Below are positions 51,152 to 61,080 of a stretch of DNA of 64,000 nt, piece by piece. The notes below the pieces were generated by a model. It saw only the letters and a program-made list of their open reading frames with translations. It did no database searches and was not told where the DNA came from. Position numbers and translations under genes: made by a program. Position 1 is the first letter of the stretch. Each line of letters begins with the position of its first letter. Source of the DNA: Lactuca virosa (Eukaryota; Streptophyta; Magnoliopsida; Asterales; Asteraceae); contig CAKMRJ010005745.1 in NCBI GenBank assembly GCA_928212115.1, positions 76,854,499 to 76,918,498 on the forward strand, in the 5' to 3' direction.

Positions 51152-51537
51152 CAGTGTTGTAAAAATCTCGACTAGGTCCCGATTAATCTCCGATTAATCC
51201 CTAGGCGCTACTCGACCGATTAGAGGGAAATCCTTGCATACATAATGAGTGAAGTTCTAGAAAATGATGAAATTTTAACATTTTAAAGAATCATTATCTT
51301 AATAGAAACTATTTGATGAATGATTAGTGTTGTATTAATCATATCAACCTATTTTATAAGTATATTAGTGGTATTTACAAACTTTTGTTATGTTATTAGC
51401 ATATTTTATTTTTTAAAATTCGAAAAACTTGTAATTAATGGTACCCGATAAATCCCCCTATTAATCCCCGTCTAGCTGATTAATCCCATAACCCTTGTCC
51501 ACCGATTAGTTAACGTCGAGCGTTTTTTACAACCTTG
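51152..51537. mobile_element. hAT-like MITE with CGATTAATCC motifs (386 bp)
   Basis: Left end CAGTGTTGTAAAAATCTCGA, right end on the other strand CAAGGTTGTAAAAAACGCTCGA. 8-bp duplications GCAATTAT (51144-51151) and GCATTTAT (51538-51545) differ at one base. GATTAATC.CCGATTAATC near both ends adds a second level of symmetry. Middle A+T-rich, no ORF. Confidence 0.82.
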
Positions 51538-51545
51538 GCATTTAT

Positions 51546-52531
51546 CGACCATTAATCCTAACAACAGACAAGGGTGATGTTGATTTACTAATATTTTGGA
51601 AAACTAATTGATATGCAGCCATTTAAAATTTATGAACATGTCATATCGGTTGTATATGGATCCAAACCTTCACTTATGAGCAAACGATAATTTAGAACCA
51701 TTTTGTTGCATATCCAAACCTTCATTTTCCATAAAAAAAAAAGGTACCTGATTTTAACATAAGGATACTGTAACATTATGGCTAAAAGTTATACAATTTT
51801 TGGTAAAAATAATAATCTTTCTTTAATTTGAAATAAAATAAATCAAAACAAAATAAATTAAATAATGGAAATGTGAGGAAATGATAAAAAAAAATTCTTT
51901 TCATTAGTTGGTATTTGTAAAATAGTAGAATTTAAATGTCTAGCAAAGTATTTCGGTTAGAAGGGTCATTTGTGTCAAACGGGTGGAACTTAGGTTTGAC
52001 TTGAGAGTTGACCAACTTAGTGACTTGAACTTAGTTTGTAGAGGTTAGGATGGAAAGGGACCATTTTGGAAAGTTACTGGTTGTTTCGTAGTTACTTTGG
52101 AGTAATTTCGAAAGTTATTGGTTCTTCCTTAGTTAGGTGACCAAAGATGGGTATATTTGAAGTCATCATCATCTTAATTTTCCCCTCGATCACATTTTCA
52201 GCCATTTTCCTCCCATTTGAACGATTTTCCACCTTAAATCCATGGTTTTTTGTTAATTAGAATTTCTTGATGAATCTCTACTTAAATCCTTCCAAAATAT
52301 TGCATCAAAGGTATTCTTCTTCCTCTTTTTCCCTAAATTCGAATTTGGGTTTGGATGAAATGGTAAATCAAAATTCCATACTAAATTGGTGGTGTTTACG
52401 TGAGTTTAATGATGTATTTCCTTTCCTTAATCCATCTCCAAGCTCCAACGAACAAATGGTTGTGAGATTTGTGAGATTGGAGTTTTTTTAATGAGTTTCC
52501 TTAACCATCAGTGGTGAAATCCAAATTCATG
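51546..52531. other. Sequence between MITE and Gypsy-D
   Basis: No gene. From about 52000 to 52500 the text (GGGTATATTTGAAG, then C/T-rich, then CATTTTCAGCCATTTTCCTCCC) looks like the promoter and leader part of another gypsy LTR cut by Gypsy-D, but I cannot prove it. Confidence 0.35.
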
Positions 52532-54419
52532 TGTAACATCCATAAAATCACAGCAATTTAGAGTTTCCTAAAATCATAGAGTCATAAATAGAGGATGTTA
52601 CGGTCATGCATTCGCCTTCCCGTGGTCATCAGAATTACCTGAAACAACAACTAAAAACTATAAGTCAAAGCTTAGCGAGTTCCCCAAAAGTACAAGCACA
52701 CTAACAGATAACATATACAACAGTATGTCGGGCCCAATTAACCATCTGGTTGGAATACCCGAGGCCTAGTTAACCTCCGGGTCCAGTCATCCTTGGGATG
52801 GAATACCCCAGGCTGGAATGTCAATATACAATGGGTCCACTCAGTTATCGAACTGGAATACCATCAAGCCCTTAGTACGAGTCTGGCATGCCAACCGGCC
52901 ATCAGCTCGTATCTAGAATGATCATGAGCCCTCATTATGAGTCTGGCATGCTGACCGGCCCTCAGCTCATATCTAGAATGCTCCCAGGTTTGTTGGTTGC
53001 AGTACAAAGCAGTACAACCTCTACCCAACACAATATATCGACATATAACAAATAACAAACATAAGCAACAGACAGATAATCATGCCAATAGAAATCACAG
53101 GTAGTCCTACAGATCTACCAGTCTACGCATATCAGCAACTAGCATAATCATATAGATCTATCACATACTCAACATATCAATGTATAGCAAGATATCAATC
53201 CAACAGTCTGGCCTTGGTGCCTTTGACCTGTAAGTACAGTGAGGAAAACTCACTTCACAATCTGAACAATAGCTAATGAGGTCTCGATTCTGAATCTCAG
53301 CTCTAACCGTCACTTATCCAACCTATTGACTAATTCTCAACCACAATCCAAAATACCTAAAATACCTTTAAGTCAAAGTTGGTAAAAGTCAAAGTCAAAT
53401 TGGTCAGAAGCCATAAGTCAACTTAGTCAACCCATCCAAGTCAACCCAGCTGAGGCAACTCATCCGAGTCGACACAAAACGTGTACGTGAGGCGTACTCC
53501 AAAGGTATGTTGGGCGTACTCAAGTCTTGACCGCAGTCAAGTGAGTTAACCACGTATGCGCTACGTACTCAAGTTATGCAGAGCGTACGCCAAAACTTCT
53601 GAAACTTCATTAAGAGCTTAATGCCTTAAGCTCTTACGTCCCATTTTCAGATCCAAAGCTATATCAAACTCAAGAGTCATAAAGTTTCCAACTTTATAAC
53701 CTTTCATATCCATTAAGGGGTTAACTCAACATCTTAATACATTAAGACCTTGTAAAGAGTGCATGTACCAAAAATCAACCATTAAGACCCCATTTTTATG
53801 GCTCAAGACCCTTCCTAAGGTCTAAAAGGACGGCTTAATGGGTCAAGAACAGGCCATGCTCAAGAATCACCATTTTGGGACCAAAAAGAGACATAAAAGA
53901 GTAAGAATCTAGATCTACAAGATAGAGTGGTAAAGTTGTAAGATTTATACCTCCTGGAGGTTGTAATCAAGGTAGAAATCCCAGATCCAAAGTGCTCTCA
54001 AGCTCCAAGTTCTTCTCACCACTTTCTTTTTTCTCCAATAACACTTCTACATACTCTCAAGTGTCCAAAATGCTCTCCTTCTCTTAGGGTTTGCTTGGGG
54101 ATTGATTTCACAGTAAGAGGCTGAATGAAAATGGGAAAGTGAGGCTATAATGAGGTTTAAATATGAGCCAAAACCCTAAAAATTAGGGTTACATGATCTT
54201 CATGCACGCCCTACGTACGAGGTGTGCGCCCATCGTACTAAGGCGCGCCCTAGTACACTTAGTGTACACACGTACGCACAACGTATTCCTAAATGTCCAA
54301 ATTTACCAAAGTGCCACTATGGGCCCCTTTTACACTCTTTCTTATACTTAGGGACCAAAAGACAATATAATTCCATTATAGGGACAAAATTAGAAGTACC
54401 TCATCATTGGGATGTTATA
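52532..54419 (-). repeat. Gypsy-D 3' LTR
   Basis: Begins TGTAACATCCATAAAATC and ends GGGATGTTATA (the final C of TTACA mutated). It contains, in LTR order (right to left), palindromes including GTACAC-TTA-GTGTAC (54253-54267), telo-box pair AAACCCTAA (54171-54179) and TTAGGGTT (54183-54190), TATA ATATTTAAAC (54155-54164), hairpin ATAAAGTT-TCC-AACTTTAT (53679-53697), second palindrome cluster and GTCAA-rich region (53370-53600), and G+C-rich repeats (52740-52990). Confidence 0.87.
54155..54290 (-). promoter_or_regulatory. Gypsy-D LTR promoter: palindromes, telo-box pair, TATA
   Basis: Same order and similar spacing as in Gypsy-B and Gypsy-E. The TATA box (minus ATATTTAAAC) lies about 7-10 bases from the inner telo-box. 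Confidence 0.65.
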
Positions 54420-54420
54420 A

Positions 54421-54440
54421 TTCTCCCCCACTTGAACTAG
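54421..54440 (-). promoter_or_regulatory. Gypsy-D polypurine tract
   Basis: Plus strand TTCTCCCCCACTTGAACTAG; purine-rich on the minus strand, adjoining the LTR end. Confidence 0.82.
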
Positions 54441-55981
54441 ACTTCGTCCTCGAAGTCGGATGCGACAAATAACCCAGGATAATGCTCTTGCATCTCAGCC
54501 ACCAGCTCTCAGGTCCACTCGGAGCCTCTTCGATGCTGCCATTGAACCTTTACCAAAGGTATCTCCTTGTTGTGCAGGACCTTCATCTTCCATTCCAGAA
54601 TAGCCACCGGTCTTTCAATATAATTCAGGCACTCATCAACCTGAATCTCATCCAAATGAACCACTGCCTCGTTGTCCAATGCACACTTCCGCAACTGAGA
54701 GACATGGAAAGGGTTGTGGATCTGTCTGAGCTTGCTTGGTAAATCCAACCGGTAAACCACCCTGCCTACCCTGGCGATCAAACGAAAAGGTCCAATATAC
54801 TGGTGGCCCAATTTCCCCTCCTTCCTGAAGTGTATCACACCTTTCCAAGGTGAGAACTTCAGTAATACCATATCGTTGACCTGAAACTCCAATTCAGATT
54901 GGCGTCGATCGACATAGCTCTTCTGCCAACTCTGAGCGGTCTGTAGTCTCTGTCTGATCTACTGAATAAGCTCCGTGGTATGAAGGACTACTATGGTCCT
55001 TCACATGACCCTATGACCAACCACTCCCCAACATATCAGGGTACGACACCCACAAAAGAGCTCAAACGGTGGGGTACCAATGTTGGAGTGATAACTGTTG
55101 TTGTGGGAGAACTCCGCAAGAGGTAGGTAGGAATCCCAACTCCCACTGAAGTCAATGACGCAAACCCGCAACATATCCTCAAGGGTCTGGATGGTCCATT
55201 CATTCTAATCGTCGGTCTATGGATGATAAGAAGTGTTGAAATGTAACCTCGTGCCCAGTTCCTCGTGGAACTTCTGCCATAATCGAGAAGTGAACAGAAC
55301 ATCTTGGTCAGATATAATGGAAACTAGAACCCTATGATGAGCAACGATCTTCGCGACATACACATCGACCAACTTTTCGGCCGAAGAGTTCTCCAGGATG
55401 GCCAAAAAGTGGGCACTCTTGGTCAATCGATCCACAATGACCCATATAGCATCAAAACCCTTGGCCTTCTTCGGCAACTTGGTGATAAAATCCATGGTGA
55501 TTTGTTCCTACTTCCACATGGAAACCTCCAAAGGCTGCAGCTTCCCATGCGGCCTCTGATGCTCGGCTTTGACCATCCTACGGGTCAAGCACTTCTCAAC
55601 ATACCAGGCTATCTCCCTCTTCATACACATACACTAGTAACTCAATCTCACATCCCGATACATCTTGGTGGCTCCTAGGTGTATAGAAAAACGAGACTTA
55701 TGAGCCTACTCCAGTACTATCTTCCTGATCCCACTAGAAATTGGAACCCAAACCCGATCGCATTGGGTCATCAACCCCTGACTATCAGTGACAAACGTGT
55801 CGATCTCGCCCCTAATCCTCTCCTGTTTCCAGTTCTCCTTCTTAATTCTCTCAGTCTGTGCCTCTCTGATCAAATTCAGCCGACTTGCGGCTCAAGGCAT
55901 CCGCTACCACATTTGCTTTACCCGGATGGTAAAGGATCTCGCAGTCATAATCCTTGACCACGTCCAGCCACCTGCGCCACC
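54441..55981 (-). pseudogene. Gypsy-D RNase H tail and integrase (broken)
   Basis: The frame at 55851-56084 has, at its gypsy-derived end, YDCEILYHPGKANVVADALS, the end of gypsy RNase H. Traces of the HHCC finger follow, then 55217-55495 with MDFITKLPKKAKGFDAIW and ISDQDVLFTSRLWQKFHEEL (core with two aspartates; the second in altered context SDQD rather than SDRD). 55036-55302 is partly a shifted continuation. 54509-54892 has the C-terminal domain (FQVNDMVLLKFSPWKGVI, HNPFHVSQL) and the chromodomain-like EIPLVKVQWQHRRGSEWT. Multiple frame breaks. Confidence 0.88.
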
Positions 55982-58131
55982 ATTTGTACCATCTCCATTG
56001 AAGACATCGAAGAGGGTTGATGCCTCCTTTGTACCACCTCCATCGAAGACTATCGTTGCCGGTGACTCTTCTGCCCCACGCCACCGTTGTCTAAGTTGCC
56101 ACATTTGTCTATTGTTTTCTCCCCACCACCGCCTCTACCTCCAGGTACGAATCTCCTTGTTTTCTGTGGTTTTGATGTCGTCGGCGTCTTCTTTTCCATG
56201 GTTTTGATGTTGTCGACGTCTTCTTTTCCGTGGTTTTGATGTTGTCAGTGTCTTTTGTGGTTTTGATGTCGCTGAAGTCGATGAAAGAAAAAAAAAGTGA
56301 TAGTTTTAGGTCAGAAGAGGACGCACAAAGGTAAGAAGTGGTTATCTCAAGCCTGCTCCAAAAAGAGGACGCACAAACTTTTTATGTCTTTAAAAAACAA
56401 ACGATCTACAAAAAAAAAAAAATTCCACGTGTAGACAAAAGTTGTCAAAAAGATCTTTTGGGGAAAAAACAAACAACACTTGAGTGAGGAAACATTTAAC
56501 GACTGAAAATCCATCGCTAATTGAAAAAAGTTTTATTAACAGTCCCTGATGATGAACACCCGGACATTAGTTAGCAAGGGAACAAATCCGCCATGACTTT
56601 GTTGCAAAAAATATTTTTCTAATAGTGAAGACAATGAGACTTTGGACGCATTTGACAAGCGGTTAACGGGTAGCGGATGGCGGATAGCTGTTTTGTTAAA
56701 AGCTATATGAGATAGCTTTTAGATTTAGAGCGTTTTGTCTAAACTAAATGCTAAAAACTTGTAATGTCAAACCAGGTTTTTTGTTCAAAACGGAGCATTT
56801 TGTCAAACGCTGGAAACTAGAAGCTCGCAAATGCTCCTAAACGTTCCGTGCAAAACACGCTCTTTATTCGATAGGGTGGGTCATGAAATAAAAATGAAAT
56901 TGCAAGTAATATATTTTAAATTTTCTGTTCAGAGTCATGGGAAGTTATCCTTCGGTGCTGTGGCGGAGATAGAGGGGGGGCTGCCGGATGCTTTGCCCCC
57001 CTCAATCTCCTTTAAAAGTCCAAACAATAGTATAGATACACAACGGATGTAGGTATAATTTGAAGCCTACATAGCTTTTTTGTGATGCAAAGCCCGTGCC
57101 AATCTTTATTAAAATTTCAATTAATATATAGAAAAGTAATAGGGTTATGACTATGAGTAAACTTGGGTCCAACAACTAAAATCTCATAGACTTCACCCAT
57201 ATTTTAGTTATCGATTTACCTCCATCTAGTTTAATTCGTTTAATTTAATTAGTTTCATTATGTCTCTTTAAACTGCTGATTAACCAATGTAGTATGTAAC
57301 TCCTATATATGTAAGATTTTTTTACACTATCGTCCAAGACCTTTGTGGGACACAATATAAGCCCCGTTATCCTTAAATCCTGGCTTCATCCCTGCTCCGG
57401 TGAAGGGTTGTGTGGCCTAAATGCTTTAAGGTCCTCCTGTAAGTACCTTTTTTTTAGTGTTTTCTTAAACTTCTTTGACCAGTTCTTGGCATTTATGATG
57501 AAATTTTCATGGTGTAGGACCAAGCAATATTTTTAACAAATGTACTATGTAATAAATGGTAGTTAACATCCTTTGGATTTTGTTTAAAATGTATTTTAGC
57601 ATATTTTATGTTCATTTATACCCAAAAAAAACTAATAATTCATATTATTGATCTTTTATGGCGACCTCATCTTAAAATTCTTTGTCATTCCAAAAAAAGT
57701 TATAAATTATCGTCCAAATTTCAAATATTTTTTCAGTTGATGTTAAAGTGCGAAGTTCCATCCGAGTTACAAATTAATCGTAGTATTAACCAGTTACAAA
57801 TACTCATATTTCGTCTGTAGCAAAATGAAAAAAATAAAATAAAATATACCTATCTTACATATAAAAACAAAGATCTTAATTCATCAAGGGTATTAATTTA
57901 TTAATATTTATATAGGCTTATAGCACCTATTTGATTTATTTTCCTATGCAGTGAGATCCTGGTCGACTATATATGCCCATTAAACATGTTTATTTTACTA
58001 TCTGTTAATTCGTACAACACACGTATACCTCATTGATTATATTTTTTTGTCTGAATAAACACACAAGCGAACAACCAAGTCCATATGAAAGAGGTAAAAG
58101 GAGTGAGGGTGCCAGTGTGCCAAAGAATATG

Positions 58132-58163
<32 letters not shown>

Positions 58164-58285
58164 GGCGGAAAATTTATAATCAACAAAAACCAGTAAGAAA
58201 CCGGCGAAAGTCCAAAATGTTTCACCCAAGCAAGTGTACATGTGAGTATGTGACAATAGCGGATACGTATTACGAGGCTTTTGAG
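55982..58285. other. Unassigned region right of Gypsy-D
   Basis: 55982-56150 is C-rich with ACC/TCC codon-like text that I cannot assign. 56155-56275 has about four units of a 36-bp repeat (GTGGTTTTGATGTTGTCGAC then GTCTTCTTTTCC). Near 56612-56627 TATTTTTCTAATAGTG is, inverted, CACTATTAGAAAAATA, a possible CACTA-like end. 56950-57410 starts GGCGGAGATAGAGGGGGG and holds GCCAGGATTTAAGG inverted near 57372-57387, as in some plant MITEs. The rest (57410-58285) is A+T-rich, with a T run at about 58132-58160; no gene. Confidence 0.4.
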
Positions 58286-59325
58286 GAGTACAAGAAATAT
58301 AGCTATTACCGGCGAGACCAATAGCGGCAAGAGCATCTTTAGCGGCGACTTTTCGAAAAGGTGGTGTCGCCACTGTTGGTGTCGCCGGTAATGCCTACTT
58401 ACCCGAATCCGTGTTTTAACGTTCTGGTAAACATTAACCGTTCGATCCTTTTTCTAATTCAATGGTTGGGAAACTCGTGGAACGCACAAAACCAATACCG
58501 GCGATAAAATGTCGCCGCTAAAGACCTAGAATTGTCGCCGCTAAAGGTTGAAAAAACACACGCCTTCTTTTCCCTCTTCGTAGGTCGCCGCTAAAGATTC
58601 GTGTCGCCGGTATTGATTCATTTGGCGTCGCTATTGGGTGTCGCCGCTAAAGGTCGACGCATATTACACCCAATCGCTTCCTCTTTTTTGCTTCGATCTG
58701 CTCTCATTTTGTTCCATTTTCTCGATCATTTGCTCCGACGATTATCCCTTCCTCTAACGATTCTCCCTCATTTAACAGCCCATAGTAGAAGAGATACCGA
58801 CAGCCACAAGAAACTTCCCCTCTCCGGCCACCGACAATGTTGCTGTTATCGATTTCGTTCTCCAAGGTTCGTGTTTCCTTCTTCATCTCTTCCTTTCTTT
58901 CTTTTTTAATGTCGATTTCCATAACCATTTGTGATTAATTGCAATTTTTTTTTCAAAAAAGTTTTTTCCTCTCCGGCCACCTCCACTACCGACGGCTGTT
59001 GCGGTCACCACCACCACTACACCAACTACTGATTCCTGGCCACCACAGGTTCTATTTACTGATTTTGTAGATTAATTGCAAAAATATTTGTATTTGGTGT
59101 ATATGTGGTATATGTGTGTATTTGTTAATTGCAAAAAAATGTGTATTTGATGTATATATATGGTATATGTGTGTATTTCTTATATGTATATGTAAATTTG
59201 GTGTATGTGTGTGAAAAGTATCTATATATGTGTATAATGTATGCATGTGTGTATAAAAAGTCTGTATATATATGTATAATGTATGTATGTATGTATGTAT
59301 TTGTATGCAATTTGGAGTGTGTTCA
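58286..59325 (+). mobile_element. 5' end of a second CACTA-type transposon, cut by Gypsy-E
   Basis: Starts GAGTACAAGAAATATAGC, a terminal repeat with two changes from CACTACAAGAAATATAGC. Subterminal GTCGCCGCTAAAG and CTATTACCGGCGA motifs run to about 58660. 58690-59050 is C/T-rich with TCTCCGGCCACC twice (58824 and 58972). A TATGTGTGTATT microsatellite fills 59080-59320. Same family as 45180-51026, in the opposite orientation. No transposase. Confidence 0.7.
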
Positions 59326-61060
59326 TGTAACACCGTAAATTTTAAAACAAAATTTTCATTTAAAATCATAGAATTCTCATAACACATTTTACGAAATTCC
59401 CAATTATCAAATTAACAAAACACCGACTCCATAATCGTTTGATTAATACTCCAGGATCCTCAAAACATAACTCTTTCTTTCTCGTGTGTACAATCAAGTC
59501 GGCGCCTTCCCGCGATCCAAAGAAGTACCTGAAACACATATCACATAACACAGTAATCACGAAGCTTAGTGAGTTCCCCCAAAATACCACGTACACATAT
59601 TAGCCACTCGAGGCTATAAATCTATAAGACCCTCCGGTCAATGTGTCTCAATGGGACCCTCCAGTCCCACAACTCTGATGGACCCTCCGGTCCTAACTCT
59701 GTAAGCTCAGAATATAGCATATATATCACATAGACAACATGCACAATATCACAAAGACATAATGCACATCATGATTCACAAAACATAAGGCAGGATATCA
59801 CAATACTCAATGTAAGAACATAAGACCCTCCGGTCACACATAAGTACCACTCTAGGTAAAGAATAGTGAGAAGACTCACCTCGTAAGCTAGCAAGTAAAA
59901 TATCGTACATGGAATCTCGAACTAGCCTCCGCCTAACACATAGAATAATAATCTCTAATCAATACCCTACTCATACTTAAATACATCAAAGGTTGTTCTC
60001 CCTCTCTCTCTAACTCTTGGAATGGGTAAAAGACCATTTTACCCCTCCATGGTCTCCATTAGTCATGTTGACCAAACCCTAAAGTCAACAGAAGTCAAAC
60101 TCGAGTCAACAATCCATATTTGACCTGACTCACCAAGTGCACCCATGTGACTCGTAGAGTCCCCTCTTTCCTCAGAAGTCTTGTGGAGGTTGGCTCAGCT
60201 CGTCGAGTTGACTCCTAACTTGCCGAGTTATCACATGGCCGCGAACATCGGGACAAACCCTAACTGACTCGGCGAGTCAGCTCATGGACTCGGCGAGTTT
60301 ACTCAACCTGATATCTCATTCAGACGTCCAGGGTCAGATCTACCACACTAGACTCTAGATCCAGTCCTTAAAGGCACAAAAGCTGCGTAAAGTCTCGACC
60401 TTTACGTTCATGCATGGCATATATGCCCAAAAATGCCAAAACAAAGTCTTACAAAGGGTTAGGTGCTCAAAGTCTAGTCTCTAGCTCAGTAAAGTTCAGG
60501 TCCTTGGGCTCTCACGACCCTCCACACTTCAGATATGAGGTTTCAACCTCAAATCATACACAAAAAGGCTCATTGACTCTAAATAATGGAAGAAAGCCCT
60601 AGAAAACTCCCATATCAAGATCTCCATAGAAGATGAGCAAGTCAACATCTTTACCTCAAGAAAACTCTGCTGAATCTGTAGATCCAAAGTCTCATCTTGC
60701 TCCAACCTCAATGCTCTTCACTTCTCCTTCAAAGAATGTACCACCAACCACCAATTTAGCTCTTCTCTCCCTCTCTAGCTCTAATGGCGATTAGGGTTTT
60801 CTCTCAGGGTTGTAGGATGGCTAGTGAGCCGCAAATGAAGCTATAAGTGTCTTTAAATAGGTCCCAAACCCGGGAATTTAGGGTTTCTCTACCCCGCGTC
60901 TACTCGGCGAGTGAGTATAAAGACTCATCGAGTCAGCTCATTAATCCGAGTCACTAATCTCGACTCTACTCGACGAGTTGATGCACCAACTCGTCGAGTC
61001 ACCCAGGCAAACTCATTATTTACATATAGAAATGCTATACCTCGAAGTCAGAATGTTACA
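59326..61060 (-). repeat. Gypsy-E 3' LTR (1735 bp)
   Basis: TGTAACACCGTAAATTTT...CAGAATGTTACA. Repeats of GACCCTCCGGTC (59620-59850), TTGAC/GTCAA cluster (60060-60130), second palindrome cluster (60130-60300), hairpin CGTAAAG...CTTTACG (60386-60406) and the promoter block. Confidence 0.85.
60851..60999 (-). promoter_or_regulatory. Gypsy-E LTR promoter: palindromes, telo-box, TATA
   Basis: On the minus strand: ACTCGACGAGT (60989-60999 region), ACTCGTCGAGT (60968-60978), ACTCGATGAGT (60923-60933), ACTCGCCGAGT (60902-60912), AAACCCTAA (60878-60886), a degenerate partner CCCGGGTTT, and CCTATTTAAAG (60851-60861). Nearly the same text as Gypsy-B around the TATA box. Confidence 0.65.
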
Positions 61061-61080
61061 ATTCTCCCCCACTTAATTTG
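61061..61080 (-). promoter_or_regulatory. Gypsy-E polypurine tract
   Basis: Plus strand ATTCTCCCCCACTTAATTTG beside the LTR end; purine tract on the minus strand. Confidence 0.82.

Larger units (their letters stand above)
52532..55981 (-). mobile_element. Gypsy-D, 3' part of a Ty3/gypsy retrotransposon
   Basis: Minus order: end of RNase H (55981), integrase, PPT, 3' LTR (about 1.89 kb, 52532-54419). Same family group as Gypsy-C. The upstream pol and 5' LTR are missing; the sequence changes abruptly at about 55981 within the RNase H text (WLDVVKDYDCEI). Confidence 0.87.
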
